NCBI GenBank assembly: GCA_041393495.1
Contig: JAWKKA010000001.1
Span: forward strand, 186,001-250,000
Source of the DNA: RHKX01 sp041393495
GTDB lineage: Bacteria > Actinomycetota > Thermoleophilia > Solirubrobacterales > 70-9
Length of the DNA stretch: 64,000 bases
Reading direction: 5' to 3'
Shown here: one piece after another, positions 8,232-17,072 of the stretch
How the letters are laid out: every line of letters starts with the position of its first letter
How positions within the stretch are numbered: position 1 is the first letter of the stretch
Made by a program: the position numbers and the translations under genes
The notes under the pieces: generated by a model
What the model was told of the DNA's origin: nothing
Database searches by the model: none
The model's input: only the letters and a program-made list of their open reading frames with translations

Positions 8232-8906
8232 TCAGCCGCGGTGGTACCAGACCGGCGCCGCGATCGCCTCACGCAGGCCCTGCTTGCCGGCGGCGAGGAC
8301 CGACGGGCCGTGCGTGAACAGCAGCCGGTCGAAGTCGAGGTCGAGCAGCGGCGTCAGCGTCGGCACGAAGCGCTCCGCGTAGAAGCGCCGGACCCGCGCG
8401 TCGATCCTCTCGCCCGACCAGATCCGCGGCCCGGCGGAGGTGCCGACGATCGCGTCGCCGAAGACGAGCGCCCGGTGGGCGGGAATCAGAAGCGGCGTCT
8501 CGAAGCGTCGCGGCTTGCCGATCGGGTGGGCGCTGACCCCGGCCGGCAGCTCGTCGCCGGGCTTGAACGGCGCGAAGCCGCGGCTCGAGCGGAGTCGCTT
8601 GGCGACTGCCGGGTGGCCGTGGATCGTCACCTCGCGCCCGTTCGCGAGGCGGTCGCGAACCGCCTCGCTGCTGCGCACGTGGTAGGTGATCGTGACCAGG
8701 ATCCGGATCGGTCCCGGCCCGGTCGCGGCGATCAGCTCCCAGATCGGGTCATCGGCGTCGCCGAGCAGCGGGTCGATCAGCAGCGTCTCGTCCCCGACGC
8801 GGGCAGCGAAGCTGACGACCTCCGCGCCGAACTCCCCCGGATGCCACTCCGGATGCCGCCGCGACCAGCTCCACAGGCCCGCTGCGATCTCCTCGCCGCC
8901 GCTCAC
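8232..8906 (-). CDS. Metallo-beta-lactamase-fold-like protein, degenerate metal site
   Basis: A 224-residue soluble protein with the strand pattern of an MBL fold: GDETLLIDPLL, IRILVTITYHVRSSEAV, VTIHGHPAV, HRALVFGDAIVGT and RLLFTHGPSVL. The usual HxHxDH motif after the second strand is replaced by TYHVRSSEAV, so at most one of the first ligands is kept, while the Asp of FGD and the final His of FTHG remain. The protein may be non-catalytic or bind metal differently. The start is GTG 8906; a TAGCTT -10 box (8918 to 8913 on the minus strand) ends 7 nt upstream, so the message is probably leaderless. It is convergent with the preceding hypothetical gene. Confidence 0.7.
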   Translation of the reverse strand: MSGGEEIAAGLWSWSRRHPEWHPGEFGAEVVSFAARVGDETLLIDPLLGDADDPIWELIAATGPGPIRILVTITYHVRSSEAVRDRLANGREVTIHGHPAVAKRLRSSRGFAPFKPGDELPAGVSAHPIGKPRRFETPLLIPAHRALVFGDAIVGTSAGPRIWSGERIDARVRRFYAERFVPTLTPLLDLDFDRLLFTHGPSVLAAGKQGLREAIAAPVWYHRG

Positions 8907-9029
8907 GCCAGCAAGCTACAGGCTCGCTCCGCGGCCGCCGCGGTGTCGACTCCGGCCGTTAGGTTTCCGCCATGCGCTGCTGCCGACGGACCGCCCGCGC
9001 GATCGGCTGAGCTGCCGGTGCTCGCGCGG

Positions 9030-10046
<1,017 letters not shown>

Positions 10047-10170
10047 TCGGAGACGCTCGACGGCACCGACCCGCCGGATTGGCGGCCCGGTAGGGCTTCC
10101 GCCCGGCGGACGGCTGCCCGGCGGGGCTTCCCGCGCCGCGGGTGGTGCGTCGCGAGGGGCGATGACGGGC

Positions 10171-10176
10171 TAATCT
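10171..10176 (+). promoter_or_regulatory. -10 box TAATCT, leaderless start
   Basis: TAATCT ends 7 nt before the GTG start codon at 10183, the spacing expected if transcription begins at the start codon itself. No Shine-Dalgarno sequence is possible in between. Confidence 0.6.
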
Positions 10177-10182
10177 CGGGGT

Positions 10183-11637
10183 GTGGGTAAGGATCGGCTG
10201 AGGAGCTGGGCGAGAGTCTCGCGCGGCGGCGGCCTGCGCGGGGCGCTGCTCGTCGCCGTGCTGGTGAGCCTGCTGCTGCCGGGGGGCGCCCTCGCGGCCG
10301 ATACGGCCATCGACTCCGGGCCCGCGGGCCTCACCAACGACAACACGCCGACCTTCGGCTTCTCCTCCCCCGACGATCCCGCCGCGACGTTCGAGTGCCG
10401 GATCGACGACGATCCGTTCGCGGCCTGCTCGGGTCCCGGCGACACCCACACGCCGGCGCCGCTCGCCGACGGCGCCCACACGTTCGCGGTCCGCGCGATC
10501 GACGCGGAGGCGAACCCCGACCCGGACCCCGCGACGCGCACGTTCACCGTCGACACCGACCCGCCCAACACCACGATCACCTCCGGCCCCGGCGAGCTCA
10601 GCAACGACAACACGCCGACCTTCGGCTTCTCCTCCGGCGATGCCGGCGCGACGTTCGAGTGCAGGGTCGACGGCAACTCGTTCGCCGCGTGCGGGCCCGG
10701 CTCGCACACCATCGGGCCGCTCGCCGACGGCCCGCACACGTTCCGGGTCCGCGCCACCGACGCGGCCGGGAACGCCGACCAGAGCCCGGCGAGCCGCGAC
10801 GTCACCATCGACACGACGGCGCCGGACACCACGATCGGCTTCGGCCCCGACGGCCCGACCTCCGACGACACCCCGAGCTTCGGCGTCTCCTCCGAGCCCG
10901 GGGCGAGGCTGCAGTGCCGGATCGATGACGAACCCTTCGCCGCCTGCGGGGTACCGGATGGCGGCGGCACCTTCACGACCGCGGCACTCGCCGACGGTCC
11001 GCACACGTTCCGGGCCCGCGCCATCGACGCGGCCGGCAACGCCGACCCGAGCCCGGCGAGCCGCGAGTTCACCGTCGATACGACGCGCCCGCCCGACACG
11101 ACGATCACCAAGCGGCCGAAGAGCAGGATCAAGACCAAGCAGAAGCGGGCGCGGGTCGTGGTCTCGTTCACGGGCGAGGCCGGCGTGGCGTACAGCTGCA
11201 AGCTCGACGGGGGCAGGTACCGCCCCTGCAAGTCCCCCTACAGCGCCACGGTCAGGTCGAAGAGCGGCAAGGGCGGCAAGCACAGGATCATGATCCGAGC
11301 GACCGACGAGGTCGGCAACGTCGGCAGGCCGGTGGCGGTCAGGTTCAGGGTGCTGCGGACGCCGCGGCTGCGGGCGTCGGTCGCGAAGCGGACCGTCATC
11401 ACCGCCCTCAACCGGCACGGGTTCGCGCACCGGGTCGTGAAGTCGGTCCGGATCGATTGCAAGCGCCGCGGCCGCTACGGGTTCGGGTGCAGGTTCTCGA
11501 GCCGCTTCCGCGGCTACCAGCTGAGCGGGCGGGGCGCCGTCAAGCTCGGGGCCGGTCTCTCGTACCGCTTCCGGGTCAAGGCGCAGGGCGTTCGCTTCCT
11601 GCTCACCGACCGCAACGAGACGTCACGCCTGCGCTAG
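10183..11637 (+). CDS. Secreted protein with bacterial Ig-like repeats
   Basis: A 484-residue exported protein starting at GTG 10183. The signal peptide has an Arg-rich start, hydrophobic ALLVAVLVSLLLPGGA, and probable cleavage after ALA. Three similar repeats of 85-95 residues follow (about 40-130, 130-215, 215-305), each with TIxxGP-x-LTNDNTPTFGFSS, FECRxDxxPFAAC, LADGPHTFxVRAxDAAGN and a closing TVDTTxP. A fourth, diverged unit has YSCKLDGGRYRPCKSPY. The paired Cys in each unit probably form a disulfide. The C-terminal part (about 395-484) is basic. Such modules are typical of cell-surface or secreted adhesion proteins, but no enzymatic domain is seen. The repeats are visible in the DNA as well, so recombination between units is possible. 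Confidence 0.85.
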   Translation: MGKDRLRSWARVSRGGGLRGALLVAVLVSLLLPGGALAADTAIDSGPAGLTNDNTPTFGFSSPDDPAATFECRIDDDPFAACSGPGDTHTPAPLADGAHTFAVRAIDAEANPDPDPATRTFTVDTDPPNTTITSGPGELSNDNTPTFGFSSGDAGATFECRVDGNSFAACGPGSHTIGPLADGPHTFRVRATDAAGNADQSPASRDVTIDTTAPDTTIGFGPDGPTSDDTPSFGVSSEPGARLQCRIDDEPFAACGVPDGGGTFTTAALADGPHTFRARAIDAAGNADPSPASREFTVDTTRPPDTTITKRPKSRIKTKQKRARVVVSFTGEAGVAYSCKLDGGRYRPCKSPYSATVRSKSGKGGKHRIMIRATDEVGNVGRPVAVRFRVLRTPRLRASVAKRTVITALNRHGFAHRVVKSVRIDCKRRGRYGFGCRFSSRFRGYQLSGRGAVKLGAGLSYRFRVKAQGVRFLLTDRNETSRLR

Positions 11638-11647
11638 TCGGGGCCCG

Positions 11648-11748
11648 CTCGGCAGGGGGCCGGACGCGCCGAAGCCGGCCACTCGGCAGGGGGCCGGACG
11701 CGCCGAAGCCGGCTGCTCAGCAGGGGTGGCCGGATGCGTCGAAGCAGG
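11648..11748. repeat. 34-bp-period tandem repeat at the 3' end of a small gene
   Basis: Two near-identical 31-nt copies (11648-11678 and 11682-11712, beginning CTCGGCAGGGGGCCGGACGC) are followed by a diverged third copy (11716-11748) that encodes the last codons and stop of the minus-strand gene ending at 11717. The extra copies therefore lie just beyond that gene's stop codon. Nothing else is recognised between 11638 and 11716. Confidence 0.8.
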
Positions 11749-12259
11749 GTGGCTCGGGTGCGGGCGGGGCCGGTGTCGGCGCCGGCGCCGGGGTGGGCGT
11801 CGTCACCGGCGCAGGCACGGGCGCAGGCACGGGCGGCTGCTCGGTGCGCTCCGCACGTCGCTGCGCGGCCGCGGCAGCCGCGGCCGCGGCCGCCTGCTGC
11901 TCGGCGATCGCCGCCCGCCTGCGCTCGGCGGCCGCCGAGCCACGGCGCGCGCCGACGCGGGCCCCGGCCCGCTCCCCGGCCAGCGCGCCCTCGCGGCGCC
12001 CGGCGCTCCGTCCGGACTGCCGGGCATCCACGGCGGCCTGCCTCCGGGCCCGGTCGAATGAGACTCGGGACGCCTCGCGCCGGATCGCTGCCGCTTGCGA
12101 GCCATCGATGCCCTCGAACTTGGCGACCAGGTATGCGCAGATCCCGATCTCGGCGGCGACGAAGCAGGCGAGGAGCAGGAACCCCACCCGGCGGTCGATC
12201 CCCAGTCGCCAGCGCCGACGCACCGGTTCGATCACGACGCTGCCGCTCGGCAGGTTCAT
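11717..12259 (-). CDS. Small single-pass membrane protein, Ala/Arg-rich with Pro-rich tail
   Basis: A 180-residue protein with one membrane segment (about residues 24-46, VGFLLLACFVAAEIGICAYLV), then a charged helical region rich in Ala, Arg and Gly (RREGALAGERAGARVGARRG), a poly-Ala stretch, a PVPAPVPAPV/TPAPAPTPAP linker and a short C-terminus PPCFDASGHPC with two Cys. The long linker would extend the terminal module through the wall. The start ATG at 12259 overlaps the stop of the upstream membrane gene by 4 bp, so the two are translationally coupled. No family is recognised. The C-terminal codons are part of a tandem repeat. Confidence 0.7.
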   Translation of the reverse strand: MNLPSGSVVIEPVRRRWRLGIDRRVGFLLLACFVAAEIGICAYLVAKFEGIDGSQAAAIRREASRVSFDRARRQAAVDARQSGRSAGRREGALAGERAGARVGARRGSAAAERRRAAIAEQQAAAAAAAAAAQRRAERTEQPPVPAPVPAPVTTPTPAPAPTPAPPAPEPPCFDASGHPC

Positions 12260-12663
12260 GGCCCGCTCACCTCCACCCGCCGCGGCGCCGTCAGGTCCGC
12301 CCGCTCGAACGCGCTGCGGTAGGCGGATCTGTAGGCCTCGCGGTACGCCGCGTGGTAGGCATGCCTGCGAGCGGACCTGAACGCGCTCGGATAGCCCTCG
12401 ATGGTGCCGATGGCCCTCCCGCGCACCTCGCCCGCGATCGTCCCGGCCTGCCGCGCCCGGTCGGCGTCGCTGCGCTGCGATGCCCCGAGCGAGTAGCCGC
12501 CGATCGCGACGGCGACGAAAGCGGCGATCAGCGGCAGGACGAGCGCCCAGTGGCGGAGCAGCCGCCGTCTCGTCGATGCCGCGTACCCGTCCCCGACGCC
12601 GACGGCGTCGTTCAGCCGAGCGCGGCCGTCCTTCAACACGCGGTGCAGTTGACGCGATGCCAT
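12256..12663 (-). CDS. Small single-pass membrane protein, partner of the next gene
   Basis: A 135-residue protein: basic N-terminus, one membrane segment (about 39-59, ALVLPLIAAFVAVAIGGYSL), then a helical region with RQAGTIAGEVRGRAIGTIEG and the repeated pattern HAYHAAYREAYRSAYRSAF, in which Tyr recurs every four residues and would form an aromatic stripe along one helix face. The same architecture (TM, then a Gly/Ala/Arg helix) is seen in the overlapping downstream gene, so the pair may be ancient duplicates or form a complex. ATG 12663 has a TACTCT box 13 nt upstream and a purine-rich GGTGGGAG just before it. Function unknown. Confidence 0.68.
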   Translation of the reverse strand: MASRQLHRVLKDGRARLNDAVGVGDGYAASTRRRLLRHWALVLPLIAAFVAVAIGGYSLGASQRSDADRARQAGTIAGEVRGRAIGTIEGYPSAFRSARRHAYHAAYREAYRSAYRSAFERADLTAPRRVEVSGP

Positions 12664-12771
12664 CTCCCACCCCCCAGAGTAGAGGGCTCGTCGTCACCGG
12701 GCAGCAGAAGCGTCGGCGGCCCGGACCGGTGCCCCGGCGACGCGACTCCGGTGCGGGCCGCCCGCCCCCCG

Positions 12772-14301
12772 TCAGCGGGCGGCAGTCGCCGCGAGGGGCC
12801 GGGCGGACGGTGCGCGGTGGAAGTCCATCGCCTCGTCGATCGGTCCCCAGCGGAGCATCGCGACGTCGTACGGGTAGCTCTGGCGGAGTCGCCATGGTGC
12901 GCGGGCCCCCTGCTTCGGCAGCCGGTCGAGGGCGCGGAGCACGTAGCCCGCGTTCAGGTCGATGACCGGCGAGAGCCCGATGCCGGGCCCCGGCGGGCGG
13001 GGCACGCAATACGCGTAGTCGTGCTCGTCCATGTGGTTGATCAGGCGACAGGCGTACTTGGCGACGAGGTCGCATTTCAGCGTCCACGAGGCGTTGGTGT
13101 AGCCGACCGAGAAGGTCAGGTTGGGGACGTCGCAGAGCATCATCGCCTTGTAGGTGACGGCCTCGGCGGGATCGATCGGGCGCCCGTCGACGACGACGTC
13201 GATGCCGCCGAAGAAGAGCAGCTCGAGGCCGGTCGCGCTGACGATGATGTCGGCCTCGAGATCGCGGCCCGACCGGAGCCGGATCCCGGTCTCGGTGAAC
13301 GTCTCGATCCGGTCGGTGGCGATCTCGACCCGCCCCGCCGAGATCTCCTCGAACAGATCGCCGTCGGGGACGAGGCAGAGGCGCTGGTCCCAGGGGTCGT
13401 AGCTCGGCTGGAAGTCCCTGTCGACGTCGTAGCCGGCCGGAAGGCTCGCCGCGACCCCGCGACGGATCAGGCGCCTCATCAGGCCCGGGAAGCGGCGGCT
13501 GAGCCGGTAGCTGAGCATCTGCAGCGCGACGTTCTTGGCGCGGGTCAGGCGGTAGGCGAGCGACCCCGGCAGCCGCCGCCGCAGCGCGATCGCGATCGCG
13601 TCGCGGCCCGGGATCGACGCGATGTAGGTCGGGGAGCGCTGCAGCATCGTCACCTTCGCCGCACTGCTGCTCATCGCGGGCACGAGCGTGACGGCGGTGG
13701 CGCCGCTGCCGATCACGACGACGCGCTTGCCCTCGTAGTCGAGGTCGGCGGGCCAGTGCTGCGGGTGGATGATCGGCCCCGCGAACCGGTCGCTGCCGGG
13801 GAGCTCGGGCTCGTAGCCGTGGTCGTAGCGGAAGTAGCCGGTGCAGCCGCAGATGAAGCTGCAGCCGATCCGGACCGTCTCGGGCGGGCCGTCGGGACCG
13901 GCGCGCTCGGCCTCGACCAGCCAGCGGGCGTCCTCGCTCGACCACGTGGCGCGAACGACCCGGTGGCGGAAGCGGATCTCGCGGTCGATCCCGTATTCGC
14001 GGGCGGTCGCATCGAGGTAGGCGAGGATCGAGTCGCCGTCGGCGAGCGCCTCGGGTTCCTCCCAGGGACGGAACGAGAACCCGAGCGTGAACATGTCCGA
14101 GTCGGAGCGGATCCCCGGGTAGCGGAACAGGTCCCAGGTGCCGCCGATCGCGTCCCGCGCTTCGAGGATCGCGAAGCTCTTCCCGGGGCAGCGCTCGCGG
14201 AGGTGGCAGGCGGCGCTGATCCCGGAGATCCCGGCCCCGATGATCAGGACGTCGACGTGCTCGATGTCCGCATCCTCCCCGGTGATCGCGGCCGCTCTCA
14301 C
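12772..14301 (-). CDS. Flavin-containing (Baeyer-Villiger-type) monooxygenase
   Basis: An FAD- and NADPH-dependent monooxygenase of about 509 residues. The FAD-binding motif VLIIGAGISGISAACHL is near the N-terminus, followed by GGTWDLFRYPGIRSDSDMFT (the YPG-R-D hallmark of type I Baeyer-Villiger enzymes), the NADP-binding VVVIGSGATAVTLVP and a late SATGLELLFFGG. The GTG start at 14301 is preferred to an in-frame ATG at 14364: a TACGCT box (14314 to 14309, minus strand) ends 8 nt ahead of it, and only about 15 residues then precede the FAD strand, as is usual. Members oxidise ketones to esters or act on fatty acids. The neighbours give no clue to substrate. Confidence 0.88.
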   Translation of the reverse strand: MRAAAITGEDADIEHVDVLIIGAGISGISAACHLRERCPGKSFAILEARDAIGGTWDLFRYPGIRSDSDMFTLGFSFRPWEEPEALADGDSILAYLDATAREYGIDREIRFRHRVVRATWSSEDARWLVEAERAGPDGPPETVRIGCSFICGCTGYFRYDHGYEPELPGSDRFAGPIIHPQHWPADLDYEGKRVVVIGSGATAVTLVPAMSSSAAKVTMLQRSPTYIASIPGRDAIAIALRRRLPGSLAYRLTRAKNVALQMLSYRLSRRFPGLMRRLIRRGVAASLPAGYDVDRDFQPSYDPWDQRLCLVPDGDLFEEISAGRVEIATDRIETFTETGIRLRSGRDLEADIIVSATGLELLFFGGIDVVVDGRPIDPAEAVTYKAMMLCDVPNLTFSVGYTNASWTLKCDLVAKYACRLINHMDEHDYAYCVPRPPGPGIGLSPVIDLNAGYVLRALDRLPKQGARAPWRLRQSYPYDVAMLRWGPIDEAMDFHRAPSARPLAATAAR

Positions 14302-14421
14302 GCCGACGAGCGTAGCGGCGGCGGGCCCGACCGGTGTGATGGCGGCCACGCAGGCGGCCACCACCGCTCGCCGGCCCCCTGGCCGACCGATTCCCGGTCC
14401 GTCGGCACGGGGGGCCGCCCG

Positions 14422-14484
14422 GCCGGACTTCTCCCGTCGCGCTGGGGTCCCGCCCAGCCGGACTTCTCCCGTCGCGCTGGGGTC
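14422..14484. repeat. Two 28-bp direct repeats, 35-bp period
   Basis: GCCGGACTTCTCCCGTCGCG plus CTGGGGTC occurs exactly at 14422-14449 and 14457-14484. The surrounding 400-bp gap (14302-14702) between divergently oriented genes holds no convincing ORF. Apart from this repeat and the monooxygenase -10 box I see nothing there. Confidence 0.8.
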
Positions 14485-14702
14485 GGTGGCGGCGACATTC
14501 CGCGGCGATCCACCCCAGCACGCCCGATCGCGCCCGATCCGCCTTCACTCGATCGATCTGGTTGGCCGGGCCGTGGTCGTTCGAGCGGCGCCTCGCTGCG
14601 GTGACCGCTCCCCTGCCGCTCGGGCGTGTGCAGTGTCCCGCGGAGCACTGCCGAGGCGGTCGGGCGGGCCGCCGCCGGATGTGCGACGCTTCCTTGCGGC
14701 CG

Positions 14703-15575
14703 ATGAGCAACGGCGCTGAGATTCCCCCGGGCGAGGCCCAGCCGGCGGTGCCCGCGGGCTGGTACCCGCACCCGACGGCGCCCGGCTGGGAGGCCTACTG
14801 GGACGGCGCCGCCTGGGGCACCGAGACGCGGCCCGCGCAGGCGGCCGCGGTTCCGGCCGGGCAGCCCGCCCAGACCGCAGCCGAGCCCGCACAGGCTGCG
14901 GGCGCCGAGCAGTACGCGCAGGCCGCCGCAGCCGAGCCGGCGCAAGCTGCGGGCGCCGAGCAGTACGCGCAGGCCGCGGCAGCCGGGCCCGCACAAGCCG
15001 CGGGCACCGAGCAGTACGCGCAGGCCGCGACTCCGGCCGCCGCCGGCGCCGTGAGCGCCGCCGCGGTGCCCGCCGCCTCCCGCGCCGAGGCCCGCTCCGA
15101 CAGCTCCCTGCCGGCCGTCATCTGCATCCTCGGCGCGGTCGTCGCGATCGTCGGCGCGTTTCTGCCGATGGGCTCCAGCGACATCGTCGATCTCGCCGAC
15201 AACACGATGGTGGCCCAGACGTACGGGCTGGCGGTGATCGCCGCTGCGGCGATCGGTGCGGTCGTTGCCGCCATCGCCTACGTCAAGGCCTCCCGGACCT
15301 GGCTTCTGGTCCTGCTCGGCGTGGTCGTCATCGCGATCGCCGCCTACGCCGGCCTGGCCGGGGTCGATGACCTCGAAGCCACGGGGCTCCCGAACCTGCC
15401 GAGCATCGGCGGTACCGGCGGGCAGACCCCCGATCCGAAGGCTCTCGAGGAGATCGCCCGGGCCGCCGAGAGCGGGAGCGCCGAGCCGTCGCCCGCGACG
15501 GGCGTCTTCGTCACCGGTGCCGGTGGGCTGCTGATGCTGCTCGGCGGCCTCGGGCTGATGCGCGGGCCGCGCTGA
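14703..15575 (+). CDS. DUF2510 membrane protein with Ala/Gln repeats
   Basis: A 290-residue membrane protein starting at ATG 14703. Residues 17-45 are a DUF2510 module (PAGWYPHPTAPGWEAYWDGAAW), a short Trp motif found at the ends of actinobacterial membrane proteins. A low-complexity linker follows, containing three tandem 17-residue units of the form EPAQAAGAEQYAQAAAA (DNA 14880-15032). Then come three hydrophobic segments (about 140-160, 175-200, 205-225) and a last one near the C-terminus (GVFVTGAGGLLMLLGGLGLM). The family has no known enzyme activity. The next gene begins 12 bp after the stop, so the two may be co-transcribed. The exact 51-bp units make copy-number variation likely. Confidence 0.82.
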   Translation: MSNGAEIPPGEAQPAVPAGWYPHPTAPGWEAYWDGAAWGTETRPAQAAAVPAGQPAQTAAEPAQAAGAEQYAQAAAAEPAQAAGAEQYAQAAAAGPAQAAGTEQYAQAATPAAAGAVSAAAVPAASRAEARSDSSLPAVICILGAVVAIVGAFLPMGSSDIVDLADNTMVAQTYGLAVIAAAAIGAVVAAIAYVKASRTWLLVLLGVVVIAIAAYAGLAGVDDLEATGLPNLPSIGGTGGQTPDPKALEEIARAAESGSAEPSPATGVFVTGAGGLLMLLGGLGLMRGPR

Positions 15576-15587
15576 GCGCCGCGCGGG

Positions 15588-17018
15588 ATGAGCCGCATCG
15601 GCATCATCGCGGCGGCCGTGCTCGGCACGGTCGCGCTGGCGATCGCCCCCGCAGCGGCGACCGCGGCCACGAATCCGTGGCTCGTGCCGCCCGACCAGTT
15701 CCTCAACATCGCCCACCAGGGCGGCGAGCTCGAGGCGCCGGGCAACACGCTCTACGCGTTCAAGAGCGCGATGCGCGAGCGCGGCGCCGACTCGATCGAG
15801 ATGGACTCCTACATCAGCGCCGACGGGCAACTCGTGATCGGCCACGACGCGACCCTGAACGGGACGACGAACTTCGGGACGCCGAGCGCGCCGCCGCCGT
15901 TCAACGAGCCCGGCGCCTCGGACAAGATCTGGGACTACACCGTCGCCGAGCTGAAGAAGCTCGACGACGCCTACTGGTTCGCGCCCGGCACCGGTCAGTA
16001 CGACCACGGCCGCCCGGCCGGCGACTACGAGCTTCGCGGCGTCGCCGACGGCGCCGTGCCGCCGCCGGCCGGCTACGACCCGAACGACTTCAGGATCCCG
16101 ACCTTCGAGGAGGTCCTCGCGGCCTTCCCGCACACGCGGATCAACATCGAGCTGAAGGACCAGCCGGGGTTCACCGACAAGGGGATCGCGGCGGCCCGGG
16201 AGCTCGCCCGGATCCTCGCCGCACAGCCCGGCGGCGACAACGAGAACGTCCTCGTCGTCTCCTTCGGACAGCCCGAGATGGCCGCCTTCCACGCCGCCAT
16301 GCCCGAGCACGACTCGCTCGCGGCCAGCCTCGAGGCGACGAGCGACTACGCGCTCGACGGCAAGCCGATCGAGCCTCCCCCCGAGGCGCTGCAGCCGCCC
16401 GACACCTACGACCTCGGCGGCGCGCTGATCGACGCCCCCGCCTTCCTGAAGGCGATCGCCGAGCAGCGCGGCGACGACTACGCGATCCACGCCTGGGGCG
16501 CCAACGGGACCACCGAGGACGATGCTCTCTACCAGCACATGCTCGACCTCGGCGTCCAGGGCTTCATGGCCATGAAGCCCTCCCGGCTCACCGCCTTTCT
16601 CTGCGCCAAGGACATCCCGCGCCCCGATGGCTCGAGCCATTGCAGGCCGAATCCCGACATGGCCGGGATCGCCCCGGTGCTCGCCGCCTCCCCTCCGGAG
16701 CCGAGGCGGGTCGAGATCCGCCCCGGCGAGCGCGCCGTCGTCCGGGTCGGGGTCACCAACGCGGGCAACCAGGACCTGCACGGGACGCTCGTCTGCGCGA
16801 CCGCTGCGGGCAAGGCGCGGCGCTGGGTCAAGCCGGGACGCTGCGGCAACCGCCACATCGTTGTCCCGGGCGAGCCCGAAGTGGCGCGGGTCCCGATCCG
16901 GACGAAGCGTCGCGCCAACGGCCGTTACGAGGTCACGGTCGAGCTGACCAGCGACGACGGCGGCAGCGTCGAGCGCGGGCTGACGGTCCGGGTCGCGGGC
17001 AAGCGCCGCCATCGCTGA
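15588..17018 (+). CDS. Secreted glycerophosphodiester phosphodiesterase family protein
   Basis: An exported hydrolase of 476 residues that should cleave glycerophosphodiesters to glycerol-3-phosphate and an alcohol. A signal peptide (MSRIGIIAAAVLGTVALAIA, cleavage near ATA-AT) is followed by a GDPD TIM-barrel with IAHQGGELEAPGNTLYAF (HRG-E-P-ENT-like, with Gln in place of Arg), IEMDSYISADGQLVIGHD (E-D and H-D catalytic pair), INIELKD and the late QGFMAMKPS. After residue 370 a beta-rich extension begins (RRVEIRPGERAVVRVGVTNAGNQDLHGTLVC), resembling a CARDB/Ig-like module. Replacement of the HR pair by HQ is unusual and may alter activity. The gene follows the DUF2510 gene by 12 bp. Confidence 0.83.
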   Translation: MSRIGIIAAAVLGTVALAIAPAAATAATNPWLVPPDQFLNIAHQGGELEAPGNTLYAFKSAMRERGADSIEMDSYISADGQLVIGHDATLNGTTNFGTPSAPPPFNEPGASDKIWDYTVAELKKLDDAYWFAPGTGQYDHGRPAGDYELRGVADGAVPPPAGYDPNDFRIPTFEEVLAAFPHTRINIELKDQPGFTDKGIAAARELARILAAQPGGDNENVLVVSFGQPEMAAFHAAMPEHDSLAASLEATSDYALDGKPIEPPPEALQPPDTYDLGGALIDAPAFLKAIAEQRGDDYAIHAWGANGTTEDDALYQHMLDLGVQGFMAMKPSRLTAFLCAKDIPRPDGSSHCRPNPDMAGIAPVLAASPPEPRRVEIRPGERAVVRVGVTNAGNQDLHGTLVCATAAGKARRWVKPGRCGNRHIVVPGEPEVARVPIRTKRRANGRYEVTVELTSDDGGSVERGLTVRVAGKRRHR

Positions 17019-17072
17019 CGCCGCGCCCGCGTCCACGGCAGGAGTGACGGGCCCGACAGCGAAGGTGGCGGG

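Noticed and set aside
14422..14484. Operator pair or CRISPR repeat
   Set aside because: Two GC-rich direct copies, 28 bp each with 7 bp between, no palindrome and no cas genes; treated as slippage repeat.
11734..14604. Very long plus-strand open frame (about 950 codons) opposite the membrane pair and the monooxygenase
   Set aside because: Arg/Pro/Asp-rich shadow of GC-rich genes on the other strand; no domain, signal or start context.
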